Origin: Rugosimonospora acidiphila
Lineage (GTDB): Bacteria > Actinomycetota > Actinomycetes > Mycobacteriales > Micromonosporaceae
Assembly (NCBI RefSeq): GCF_039543385.1
Contig: NZ_BAABJQ010000028.1
Span: forward strand, 49,731 to 113,730
Direction of reading: 5' to 3'
Length of the DNA stretch: 64,000 bases
Shown here: positions 1 to 9,500 of the stretch, piece after piece
Layout: each line of letters opens with the position of its first letter
Position numbering within the stretch: position 1 is the first letter of the stretch
Translations under genes and position numbers: made by a program
The notes under the pieces: model-generated
Seen by the model: the letters and a program-made list of their open reading frames with translations, nothing else
Told to the model about the DNA's origin: nothing
The model's database searches: none

Positions 1-75
1 GGACACCGGGGGGCCGGCCTTGCCGAGGGCTCCCGCGGTCGCGGCGGCCAGATCCCAATCGACAAACTGCGCCAT
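1..75 (-). CDS. zinc-dependent metalloprotease-like protein (DUF2342 type), N-terminal fragment
   Basis: Only the first 25 codons lie in the window; the gene runs leftward off the edge. It starts with ATG at 75 and reads MAQFVDWDLAAATAGALG, which resembles the conserved start (FVDWDLA) of the actinobacterial 'zinc-dependent metalloprotease / F420-associated hydrolase' family. That family is commonly found directly downstream of dacB, as here (90 bp gap, same strand). Identification rests on a short peptide plus neighbourhood, so it is tentative. Confidence 0.6.
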   Translation of the reverse strand, partial: MAQFVDWDLAAATAGALGKAGPPVS

Positions 76-165
76 GACCCCACCGTACCCGCGCGAGGCC
101 AGGTCCTACCGGTCTCGACCGGAGCGGTCCGTCAGGATTCGCGATTCCGGACAGACCCGGCACCC

Positions 166-3100
166 CTAGGAGACTCCGGCGATCGCCATGGCTATCTGGT
201 CCAACGCCTGCTCGGCCGCGGCGGTACCGCCCGGTATGACGTGGTCCGCCATGACCGCGAAAACCAGCAGACAGCCCCTGGCGTCGACCACGTACCCGGC
301 CAGGCTGCTCACCCCGGTGAGCGTGCCGGTCTTGGCCCGCACGTCCCCCGCGCCCGGGTTGGCGCTCGGGCTCACGAATCGATCCGCCAGGGTCCCCGAG
401 TAGCCGGCCACCGGCAGCCCGGTGAACAGGCTGTGCAGCCGGGGCTGGCCGGGCTGGGCGGCCAGCGAGAGGGCCGCGGTCAGCAGCGCCGGGGTCAGCG
501 TGTTCTGGTGGGACAGGCCACTGCCGTCGACGATGTGTACGCCGCCGACGGGCAGGTCAAGGGCCTTCAGCTCCTGGATGACGGCGGCGGCACCACCGGC
601 GAAGCTGGCCGGCTTGCCCAGCGCCAGGGCGACCTGCCGCGACATCAGCTCCGCGACGGTGTTGTCACTGTTCGCCAGCATCTGTTCCAGGATGCTCACC
701 AGCGGCGGGGACTTGACCACGCCGAGCTCGGTGCCCGGTGCCGGCGCGCCAAACGCCCGGCCCTGGGGCTGGCCGGTGCCTTGGGCGGCGGGCGGACCCG
801 CGGTGCCGGCCGGGCTCTTCGGAGCGGTACCGGCGACGACCGCGCTGGCCGGCACTCCGAGCAGCCTCGCGAAGTCCTGCGCGGCGGCCAGATCCGGGTG
901 CCGGTACCGGGGGGAGTCCCCGGTCTTGGTCGGGTCGATCCGGCCGCCGTCGGTCATCAGGGCGGTGATCCGGGCGGACTGCCCGCCTGCGTCCACGTCG
1001 GTCGCCTCCCAGCCCGGCCCCGAATCGGCCCCGGTGAACAGGGAGGTGTCGTAGATGACCTTGTTCGGCCTGGTGCCGCCGAGCGCCTTCTTGACCAGCA
1101 CGGCCAGGATGTCGAGCCGCGCCGCGCCGGTGTAGGTGCCGTTCGGGCCGGCGGCGAGGGTCGGGTCGCCGCCCCCGATGATCACGACGGAACCGGGCTC
1201 CGGCCCGGCGACGACCCGGGTCTGCAGCTGGTACTGGGGGCCACGAAGGGCCAGCAGGGCGGTCGAGGTGACCAGCTTCATGGTCGAGGCGGGCGTGGTG
1301 GGGTCGGTCGCGTCCCGGGCGTACAGCTGCTGGCCGGTGGCCGCGTCGGCGACCCGTACGGCGACGTGCCCGCCGAGGTCGCTGTTCGTTACCGGCCCGC
1401 TCAGCGCGGCCTCAAGGGCGCTCACCAGCGGTATCGGGGCATTGGAACCGGCGGCGGGCAGCACCGGGGAGGGCGGGGCCGCCAGCAGCATCGGGGGCTG
1501 GCCAGCCGACGAGGGCGACGACGCGGGCCTGGTACCGAGTAACCCGGACGGCCCCACCGCCACCAGCCCAGTGGTGATCACGATGACGACCAGCAGCGCG
1601 GCGGCGAGGCCGAGCCACAGCCGGCGCCGGCTCCTGAGCGCCCCGGCCGCCGGCACGGGCACCTGCACGGGCGGCACGGTGGCGGACGAGATCGCGGCAG
1701 GCGGGACGGCGGGGGGCGGGACGACCGGCGGCACGGTCGGGGTGACCGGACTCCGGCCCGCGGCCGGTACGGGCGCCGATCCCCGCTGCGGCCGGCCCGT
1801 GCCGTACAGGGCGCCCGGGGGCGTCCGGATCTCTTGGGTGTCCGGCTCGTCCGGCAGGACCGGGGGCGCGGCGGGCAGCGACGGGCCGGATTGGGGCGAG
1901 CCGGGCGGCACGGCGCGCTGTGGCCGGGTCTGGTCGGTGCGAGGCGCCGGTCGGGTCGGTGCCGAGGCGTACGGCGAGCCGGCGGGCGGCGAGGCCTGCT
2001 TCGGCGGCGTGGCCCGCGGGGGCTGTTGCCACGCGCTCGCCGGGGGCAGCGGGACGGTCTGGTCGGCCGAGCCCCGCGCGTCGAACCCGGACCCGGTCGA
2101 GGGGCGCGGCATCGGGGTCTGGCCGGGGGGCGAGCCGGCCGCGGGTGGTGGTGTCTGCGCCGGCGGTGCCTGTACGGGCGGTGCCTGTACGGGCGGTTTC
2201 GGTACGGGCGGTTTCGGTACGGGCGGTTTCGGTGCTGAACTCGCGGGCGGCGGGCTCGCCGCACCGGGCGTCTCCTGCCCGGACGGCCTCGGTCGCCCGG
2301 TCTGCCCGGATCGCTGAGGCGACGGCGTGGATGAGGGCCGAGCGGGGGACGGAGCGCCAGACGGCGGTACGGCGGCGACCCTGGCTCGCGCCGATGCGGG
2401 CGGCAGCCTGTCGATCGGAGTGAGCGGGGCGGCGGCCGGGCGGGCCTGGCCACCGGGAGCCTCGCCCTCGTTTCCCGCGCCCTCGGTTTTCGTGCCCTCG
2501 TTCTCTGCGCCGTCGTTCTTCGCGCCCTCGTTCTTCGCGGCGGCCGGCCAGCTCGAGACGTCGGGCGAGCCCGCTGGCGCCTCGATCGCGGAGGGCGCCT
2601 CGATCGCGGAGGGCGCCTCGGTCGGGCCGGACCGCTCGGCCGGCTCACCGGAGTCGCCGGGTGAAGCGCCAGACACCGTGTTGTCCGCCGCGCCCGGCTC
2701 GACCGGCCCACCCGGCCCACCCGGCCCACCCGGCTCGACCGGCTCGACCGGCTCGACCGGCTCGACCGGCTCGACCGGCTCGACCGGCTTCGCCGGGGCG
2801 CCCGGCGGACCCGCGGACGCCTTACTTTGCGCGGCGGCCGGCTCCGCGAATGGAGGCGAAGCAGAAGGCTCGGCGGCCGGAGGCGGCGCGGACGGCTCCG
2901 CGGCCGGGATCGACGCAGCCGGCACGCCGGCCGGGATCGACGCAGCCGGCGCCTCGGGCGGGGGCGGCGCGGATGGCTCAGCGGGTGGAGACGAGCCGGC
3001 CGGCTCCTCCGGCGTGGCCGATCCGGCCGGCGGCTCCGGCGGCGGGGCCGATCCGGCCGGCGGCTCCGGCGGCTCTGGCGGCGCGGGCACGCCTGCCGGC

Positions 3101-4221
3101 GAGGCAGGGGACGCCTCGTCGGCCGTGGCGGTCTCCGAAGCGGCCGGCTCTGCCGGCTGTGTGGGCCCGGCGGGCGGAGCGGGTTGATTTGGTGGAACGG
3201 TGGGGGCCGGGCTCTCGGGCGGGGCGGTGGCCGCCGCCATATCCGGCACGCTCGGCTCGCTCGCCTTATCCGGGTCTTCCTGCGGAGCCGCGGGCGCCTC
3301 ATATTCAGTGTCTTTGGCAGTCGGAGGAGCCGCGTCGACCGACGCGGCCGGCGGCTCCGGCGGCGAGTTCTTCTCAGCCGACGGCTCCGGGGCCGACTCT
3401 CGGGGCACCTTCCCATCCTCGGGCGGCGCCTTCGCCTCCGCAGACGGCTTGCCGACTCCCTCGGCCCCCGGCTTGCCCCCCACCGACGACTCCGCCGTCT
3501 CCACCGACGACTCCACCGCGTCTGCCGGCGACACCGGGGCCGCCGCCGACGATTCCTCCTCCGCCGACGGGTCCGAGACCTTCGCCGGCGGCACCGGAGC
3601 CTCCGCGGACGACTCCTGCTCCTGGGAGACCTCCGCCGGTGGGCCCTTCTCCTCCGACGGCGGCCTCTGGGCTTCTGCCGGCGAGGCCTTCGCCTCCGCC
3701 GGCGGCACCTCGGCGTCTCCCACGGGAGCCTTCTCCCCCGCGGCCGGCGCCGGCACCGGCACCGTTTCCTCAGGCGCCTCCGAACTCTCAGGTGTCTCGG
3801 GGGCCTTAGTCGTCTTGACGATCTTGGGCGCCTCGGGAGTCTTGGGCGTCTCGGGGGCCTTAGTTATCTCGATGGTCTTGGGCGCCTCGGCGCTCTCGGG
3901 CGTCTCGGCGGGCTTGGCCGGAGCCGGGACCTCGCTCGCGGGCGATGCCGGAGACGTCCCCGTCTGTGGCTCGGTCGTCATCGATGCGCCCTTGGCGGGG
4001 GCCGGGCCGGAGCCGGCAGGTGGGACCGGAGAGGGCGGACCGGGCCGATACGGGGCACCAGGCACGGACGCCCGGCCCGTCTGCACGCTCGGCGTCACCG
4101 GCTGCGGTCGGTTGCCGCCGGACTGTTCCTGTTTCGGGGGCTCGGGATTGTCCTCGGTCCCCTGTGGACGCTGCGGCGCACCGCCCTGATCGGCTCCCGA
4201 GTGTGAATCCTGCCTCCCCAC
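166..4221 (-). CDS. dacB: D-alanyl-D-alanine carboxypeptidase/endopeptidase (PBP4, peptidase S13) with giant Pro/Ala-rich N-terminus
   Basis: Penicillin-binding protein that trims peptidoglycan stem peptides outside the membrane. The C-terminal 450 residues carry the S13 motifs: STMK at Ser979-Lys982, SDN at 1185-1187 and KTG at 1297-1299, all intact. One membrane segment lies at about residues 868-889, preceded by basic RSRRR, so the preceding ~865 residues should be cytoplasmic. That part is low complexity, almost entirely Pro, Ala, Glu, Ser and Gly, with VEP and PPV-type repeats. The family is normally about 450-550 aa, so this protein is more than twice the usual length. I chose GTG at 4221 because AGGAGG lies 6 nt upstream; an in-frame ATG at 4236 overlaps that site. 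It is divergent from ppa, a common actinobacterial arrangement. The Arg-rich long frame on the same strand is a shadow of the repeats. Confidence 0.9.
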   Translation of the reverse strand: MGRQDSHSGADQGGAPQRPQGTEDNPEPPKQEQSGGNRPQPVTPSVQTGRASVPGAPYRPGPPSPVPPAGSGPAPAKGASMTTEPQTGTSPASPASEVPAPAKPAETPESAEAPKTIEITKAPETPKTPEAPKIVKTTKAPETPESSEAPEETVPVPAPAAGEKAPVGDAEVPPAEAKASPAEAQRPPSEEKGPPAEVSQEQESSAEAPVPPAKVSDPSAEEESSAAAPVSPADAVESSVETAESSVGGKPGAEGVGKPSAEAKAPPEDGKVPRESAPEPSAEKNSPPEPPAASVDAAPPTAKDTEYEAPAAPQEDPDKASEPSVPDMAAATAPPESPAPTVPPNQPAPPAGPTQPAEPAASETATADEASPASPAGVPAPPEPPEPPAGSAPPPEPPAGSATPEEPAGSSPPAEPSAPPPPEAPAASIPAGVPAASIPAAEPSAPPPAAEPSASPPFAEPAAAQSKASAGPPGAPAKPVEPVEPVEPVEPVEPVEPGGPGGPGGPVEPGAADNTVSGASPGDSGEPAERSGPTEAPSAIEAPSAIEAPAGSPDVSSWPAAAKNEGAKNDGAENEGTKTEGAGNEGEAPGGQARPAAAPLTPIDRLPPASARARVAAVPPSGAPSPARPSSTPSPQRSGQTGRPRPSGQETPGAASPPPASSAPKPPVPKPPVPKPPVQAPPVQAPPAQTPPPAAGSPPGQTPMPRPSTGSGFDARGSADQTVPLPPASAWQQPPRATPPKQASPPAGSPYASAPTRPAPRTDQTRPQRAVPPGSPQSGPSLPAAPPVLPDEPDTQEIRTPPGALYGTGRPQRGSAPVPAAGRSPVTPTVPPVVPPPAVPPAAISSATVPPVQVPVPAAGALRSRRRLWLGLAAALLVVIVITTGLVAVGPSGLLGTRPASSPSSAGQPPMLLAAPPSPVLPAAGSNAPIPLVSALEAALSGPVTNSDLGGHVAVRVADAATGQQLYARDATDPTTPASTMKLVTSTALLALRGPQYQLQTRVVAGPEPGSVVIIGGGDPTLAAGPNGTYTGAARLDILAVLVKKALGGTRPNKVIYDTSLFTGADSGPGWEATDVDAGGQSARITALMTDGGRIDPTKTGDSPRYRHPDLAAAQDFARLLGVPASAVVAGTAPKSPAGTAGPPAAQGTGQPQGRAFGAPAPGTELGVVKSPPLVSILEQMLANSDNTVAELMSRQVALALGKPASFAGGAAAVIQELKALDLPVGGVHIVDGSGLSHQNTLTPALLTAALSLAAQPGQPRLHSLFTGLPVAGYSGTLADRFVSPSANPGAGDVRAKTGTLTGVSSLAGYVVDARGCLLVFAVMADHVIPGGTAAAEQALDQIAMAIAGVS
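2732..2785. repeat. six perfect 9-bp tandem repeats (ggctcgacc) inside dacB
   Basis: Six uninterrupted copies of a 9-mer encode Val-Glu-Pro six times in the PBP4 tail. Adjacent 9-mers of the form (c)ccggccca encode GGP three times. Such a minisatellite can gain or lose copies by slippage in multiples of three codons without breaking the frame. Confidence 0.95.
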
Positions 4222-4304
4222 AGGCCCCCTCCTCATACGCCCGGACGATTTTCGGTCACACTAGTCGCGTCAGTCGCAGCGCGGCGAGTTGAGGAGCGGT
4301 GATT

Positions 4305-4844
4305 ATGGATTTCGACGTTACGGTTGAGATCCCCAAGGGGCAACGAAACAAGTACGAGGTTGACCATGCCACTGGGAGGATCCGGCTCGACCGCACGCTT
4401 TTCACCTCTACCCAGTACCCGGCCGACTACGGCTTCATCGAGGGAACGCTCGGCGAGGATGGCGATCCGCTGGACGCGCTCGTTCTCGTGCAGGAGCCCA
4501 CTTTTCCGGGTTGCCTGATTCGGTGCCGTGCTATTGGCATGTTCCGGATGACCGACGAAAAGGGCGGCGACGACAAGGTTCTCTGCGTGCCGGCTTACGA
4601 TCCCCGGCTGGAGCACCTCCGTGACATTCACCACGTCGCGGAATTCGATCGGCTGGAGATCCAGCACTTCTTCGAGGTCTACAAGGATCTTGAGCCGGGC
4701 AAGAGCGTGGAGGGCGCCAGCTGGGTGGGGCGCTCCGACGCCGAGGCCGAGATCCTGCTGTCGCGCGAGCGGCACCACACGGCGATCGCCGACGGCACGT
4801 ACGTCGACCCGGGCGTCGCCCCGATCGCTCGCCCGATCGAGTAG
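4305..4844 (+). CDS. ppa: inorganic pyrophosphatase (soluble, family I)
   Basis: Hydrolyses PPi to two phosphates in the cytosol, pulling biosynthetic reactions forward. The 179-aa protein matches actinobacterial Ppa throughout: start MDFDVTVEIPKGQRNKYEV, then TQYPADYGFIEGTLGEDGDPLDALVL containing the conserved acidic metal-binding signature (DGDPLDAL). The ATG at 4305 is preferred to the in-frame GTG at 4299 because the GAGGAG site at 4291-4296 is 8 nt from the ATG but only 2 nt from the GTG. Its first residues also match the known mycobacterial start. It diverges from dacB across an ~80-bp shared upstream region and converges on eccD, with a hairpin between. Confidence 0.97.
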   Translation: MDFDVTVEIPKGQRNKYEVDHATGRIRLDRTLFTSTQYPADYGFIEGTLGEDGDPLDALVLVQEPTFPGCLIRCRAIGMFRMTDEKGGDDKVLCVPAYDPRLEHLRDIHHVAEFDRLEIQHFFEVYKDLEPGKSVEGASWVGRSDAEAEILLSRERHHTAIADGTYVDPGVAPIARPIE

Positions 4845-4858
4845 CCGCCTCTGACTTC

Positions 4859-4884
4859 CCGGCCGCCCGTGGGATGGCGGCCGG
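4859..4884. terminator. hairpin between convergent ppa and eccD
   Basis: Perfect 9-bp inverted repeat CCGGCCGCC / GGCGGCCGG with an 8-nt loop, 14 nt after the ppa stop and 20 nt from the eccD stop. There is no T-run, as is usual in high-GC actinomycetes. The position suits a bidirectional terminator. Confidence 0.6.
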
Positions 4885-4904
4885 ACGGAAGCGGCGACCG
4901 ACAG

Positions 4905-6305
4905 TCATCCGGCCAGCCCGCGCACGGCGCCGTAGAGCCCGAGCACCGCGCAGGCCACCGGGATGACCGCAATCACGCAGAGCGCGTCGAGCAGATCGGC
5001 CATCCGGCCCAGGTACGGGCCGGGTGGCCGATTGCTGTACCGGAGTCCGGTCACCACGCACAGACACGCCAGCATGAGCCAGCCGGCAAGCACCGGGACC
5101 GTGGCGGGCGTGTGCGCCAGCAGAGCGCCGGAAGTACCCGCGCCCGCGACGAGCAGCGGCAGGCGCTGCCGTACCGCCGGAAACAGCCGCGCCCGCACCA
5201 GGAACCCGGCGGCCGTCACCGCGACCAGCAGGCGACCGGCCGCACCACCGGAGCCGGCGAGCGGCACGGCCGCGGCGGTGCCGGCGATGGCCGCCCCGAT
5301 CAGCAGCCCGGTCAGGATCTCGTCGGTGCGCACCACGGCGGCGTGCACCCGGGCCCGGTCGGGCCGCTCGGACTGCCCCGGCGCGAGCACCGGTACCGGC
5401 AGGTTGCCCAGCCTGATCGCCAGCAACGGCGCCGCCGCCAGACCGGTGACCAGCGCGGCGAGCACGATCGCGGCGGCTCCGGCGGCCGGCAGCCGGTAGC
5501 CGAGCCCGGCGCCCAGCGCCGCGAGCCCGCCGGCGGTGATCGCACCCACGAAGATCCGCAGCCGGTCGCCGACGCCGACCGCGCCGACGACCGCGAGCAC
5601 CAGCACCGCCACCGAGGCGATCAGCAGATGCGGGGCGTTCACGCGGGACGCCGCGACCAGCGGCGCCTCGAATGGCGACGCCTCCGCGGGCGACCGGTGC
5701 GCCCCGGCCGGCGTTGACCCGAGCGATGACAGGCCGCCGACGAACGCGTAGGGAAGGGCACCGGCGGCCAGCACGGCGCCGGCCACCGAGTCGCCGTAGG
5801 CGCGCGAGGCAACTATGCCGCCGAGCGTGAGCAGCAGCGCCGCGCCGAGCCCGGCCAGCCCGGGCAGCGCGGCACCGTGCTGCGGGGCACGCACCAGCGC
5901 GACGACGCCCAGCAGCAGCGCGACGCCGGCGACGGCCAGGCCGGTCGCCCGGGTCGCCGCGCCGTCCCAGGTCCGCCCGCGGCCGCGGGCGCCGGTCGCG
6001 ATCGCGTCGACCACGTCGTCATATTCCAGCTCGGGCCAGGGTGCCCGGCCCGGCCCGAGGTAGAGCACGTCCCCGTCGCGTACCCCCTGGGCGGCCAGCC
6101 CCGCGCCCACGGACAGCGCCTCGCCGTCGCCGCGTCGCAGCGCCCAGCCACCGTGCGCCTGCCCGTCGTCGGCCAGCCCGACGCCCGCGCGGCGCAGCAA
6201 CTCCGGCAGCAGCTCCGCGAGCGGCGCGTGTTCGGGCAGCGCGACGTCGATGCGGCGTTGCGGCGCGCGGACAGTCACCTTCGCCAATCCCGTCACGGTC
6301 GTCAC
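4905..6305 (-). CDS. eccD: type VII secretion integral membrane protein EccD
   Basis: EccD forms most of the membrane-embedded part of the ESX/type VII secretion channel. The 466-aa protein has an N-terminal ubiquitin-like (YukD) domain at roughly residues 5-90, ending near GVRDGDVLYLGPG. It continues with about eleven hydrophobic segments rich in Ala, Val, Leu and Gly from residue ~125 to the C-terminus. An in-frame TTG at 6323 would add MWYSVP; I prefer GTG at 6305, which gives VTTVTGLAKVTVRAP, similar to other EccD starts. It diverges from eccC with 216 bp between them. No WXG100 substrate genes, eccB, eccE or mycosin are present nearby. Confidence 0.85.
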   Translation of the reverse strand: MTTVTGLAKVTVRAPQRRIDVALPEHAPLAELLPELLRRAGVGLADDGQAHGGWALRRGDGEALSVGAGLAAQGVRDGDVLYLGPGRAPWPELEYDDVVDAIATGARGRGRTWDGAATRATGLAVAGVALLLGVVALVRAPQHGAALPGLAGLGAALLLTLGGIVASRAYGDSVAGAVLAAGALPYAFVGGLSSLGSTPAGAHRSPAEASPFEAPLVAASRVNAPHLLIASVAVLVLAVVGAVGVGDRLRIFVGAITAGGLAALGAGLGYRLPAAGAAAIVLAALVTGLAAAPLLAIRLGNLPVPVLAPGQSERPDRARVHAAVVRTDEILTGLLIGAAIAGTAAAVPLAGSGGAAGRLLVAVTAAGFLVRARLFPAVRQRLPLLVAGAGTSGALLAHTPATVPVLAGWLMLACLCVVTGLRYSNRPPGPYLGRMADLLDALCVIAVIPVACAVLGLYGAVRGLAG

Positions 6306-6521
6306 GGGAACTGAGTACCACAATCACGGGCGGTATGAGGGGCACCCGCGGACGGGGTCACGCTCGGTCGCTCCGCCGCCTACCATGAGCGGCGGCCGGC
6401 CTCACCCCGCCGGCGATCGCGCGTCGACCGGCTCCCGCATCGGGCCGCTTCGCACCACCGGTGGCCCGCGACGGCGCTTCGCGCGCACCGGGTGGACGAG
6501 CGGTGACTGGGGAGGTTGCTC

Positions 6522-9500
6522 GTGGCCACTGTCGTGGTGAGGCGCGGGCCGCGCCGGCTGGCGCCGGAGCTGCCGAGCGGCGAACTCGTCATCCAGGCGC
6601 CGCCGGAGATCCGCCCGCTGATCGGGTCGCGCTGGGCCCAGCTGCTGACCATCCTGCCGATGCTCACCGGCACGGTCGCGACGGCGATGATGTTCGCCGG
6701 CCGGCAGGGCGGCGCGTACTCCTATGTGGTCGGTGGGGTCTTCGGCATCTCCTCGCTGGGCATGCTGGCCACCGGTTTCGGCTCCAGCGGTGGGACGCCG
6801 AAGAAGGCCGAGATGATGGCGGCTCGTCGGGAGTACCTGCGCCACCTGGCCGGCCTGCGCCTGCGGGTGCGGGACAACGCCGGCCGGCAGCGCGACGCGC
6901 TGCACTACCGCCACCCGCATCCGGACGTCCTGTGGTCCACCGTGGACAGTTACCGGCTGTGGGAGCGGCGGCCCGGCGACGGTGACTTCGCGGTGGCGCG
7001 GGTGGGCATCGGGCCGCAAACTCTGGCCACCCCGCTGGTCGCGCCGGTGACCGCGCCGCTGGAGGAGCTGGAGCCGATGACGGCGGCCGCGCTGCGCCGG
7101 TTCCTCGACGCGTACGCGGTGGTGCCCGACCTGCCGGTCGCGGTCGCGGTGTCCGGCTTCGCCCGGCTCTATGTGCACGCGGCGGCCGACGACGAGCCGT
7201 GGGACGCGCGACCGTGGCAGGCGGCGGACGCCCCCGCCCCGGCGCGGCGGACCGAGGACCGGGTCCGGGACCTGGTGCGCGCGATGCTCGCCCAGCTCGC
7301 GGTCTTCAACGCCCCCGCCGATCTGCTGATAGCGGTGTGCGCGGGCCACGACCGCCGGCCCGAGTGGGAGTACCTCAAGTGGTTGCCGCACGCACTGCAC
7401 CCGACCCGTACCGACCGGCTCGGCCCGGTGCGGCTGGTCGCCGGCTCCGGCCCCGAGCTGGAGCGGCTGCTCGACGATGTAATCGCCAACCGGCCCCGGT
7501 TCGGTCCGGGCAATCCGAACGGCGGGCCGCAGGTCGTCATCGTCGTCGACGGCGGCGACCTGTCCGGCTGCGAGCACCTGACCATCGACGGCGGGGTGGC
7601 CGGCGTGGCCCTCATCGAGGTCGACGGCGCCCCGCCCCGGTTGCTCGATCGGGGCACGATCGGCCTGACCGTCGGCGCGGACGGCGCGCTGTTCAGCGAC
7701 ACCATCGACGAGCGCGGCCGGGTCGGCGTCGCCGACCGGATGGACCTGCCGACCGCGCAGGCGCTGGCCCGTCAACTCGCGCCGCTGCGCCTGGCCGCGG
7801 CGGCGCGCGCCGGCGACGGTACCGGTCCGACCGACACCGGCCTGGCCGAACTGCTGGGCATCGGCGATCCGGACGACTTCGCCGCGGCGGTCGGCTGGGC
7901 GCCGCGGCCCGGGCGCGACCGGCTGCGGGTGCCGATCGGGGTCGACGGCGGCGGGCACCCGGTGGAGCTGGACCTCAAGGAGTCGGCCCAGGACGGCATG
8001 GGCCCGCACGGGCTGCTCATCGGCGCCACCGGCTCGGGCAAGTCGGAGCTGCTGCGCACCATCGTGCTCGGGCTCGCCGCGACGCACGATTCGGAGGCCC
8101 TCAACTTCGTGCTCATCGACTTCAAGGGCGGCGCCACCTTCGCGACGCTGGACCGGTTGCCGCACACCGCCGCGGTCATCACCAACCTGCGCGACCAGCT
8201 GCCGCTGGTGGATCGGATGACCGACGCCCTCAACGGTGAATTGCAGCGCCGCCAGGAGCTACTCAAGCGCTCGGGTAACTTCGCCAGCCTGCGCGACTAC
8301 GAGCGGGCCCGTCCCGGTACCGGGCTGGCCGCGCTGCCGGTGCTGCTGGTGATCTGCGACGAGTTCTCCGAGCTGCTGTTCGCGAAGCCGGACTTCATCG
8401 AGACCTTCGTCCAGATAGGACGGTTGGGTCGGTCGCTGGGCGTGCACCTGCTGCTGGCCAGCCAGCGCCTGGAGGAGGGGCGGCTGCGCGGCCTGGAGAC
8501 CCACCTGTCGTACCGGATCGGGCTGCGCACCTTCTCCGCCATGGAGTCCCGCTCGGTACTGGGCGTACCCGACGCGTACGAGCTCCCCCGCAGCCCGGGT
8601 CACGGCTTCCTGCGGTACGCGACCGAGCCGCTGCAACGGTTCCGGGCAGCGTACGTCTCCGGCCCGTACCTGCGGCCCGGCCCGGCACCGGACGCCACCG
8701 GCATCCTCGACTACACCTCGCGGCTGGTGCCCGCGCCGGCCCGCCCGGCACCCGACGTCGAGGCGGAGTCCGATCCCGGCCACGGGGCCCCGGCGAGCCT
8801 GCTCGACCTCCTGGTCGACCGGCTGGCCGGCGCCGGCGCGACGGCCCACCAGGTCTGGCTGCCGCCGCTGGATCGCCCGGCCCCGATCGAGGAGCTGATC
8901 GGGCCGCTGGTCACCGAGGCGCCGGTCGGCCTGACCACCGCCAACCCGCAGCTGCGCGACGCCCTGATGGTGCCGGTGGCGTTGGTCGACAAGCCGTTCG
9001 AGCAGCGCCGCGATCTGCTCTGGCTGACCCTGTCCGGCTCGGGCGGCCACGTGGCGATCGTCGGCGGCCCGCGCAGCGGCAAGTCCAGCCTGCTGTCGAC
9101 CGTCGTGTGTGGACTCGCGCTGACCCACACTCCGCAACGGGCCCAGATCTACTGCCTGGACTTCGGCGGCGGGGTGCTGGCCGGGCTCCGGAAACTGCCG
9201 CACGTCGGCGGGGTCGCCGGCCGGCTGGAGCCGGACGCCGTGCGGCGCACCGTCGGCGAGGTGGCCGGCCTGCTCACCGAGCGGGAGCGCGGCGGCGCGG
9301 AACCGGCGGCCGGGCGGGCCGAGGTGTTCCTGGTGATCGACGGCTGGGCCACCATCCGGGGCGAGTACGACGACCTCGAGGCCGCCATCACCGACCTGGC
9401 CACCCGGGGCCTGTCGTACGGGATCCACGTGCTCGCCGCGGGCTCCCGGTGGATGGACTTCCGGCCGGCCATCCGGGACCTGTTCGGCTCCCGGCTGGAG

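Noticed and set aside
1578..3416. 612-aa Arg/Pro-rich open frame on the minus strand, and long frames opposite it
   Set aside because: Shadow of the repetitive, GC-rich dacB tail. It has no ribosome site or domain, and composition follows from the repeats read in another frame.
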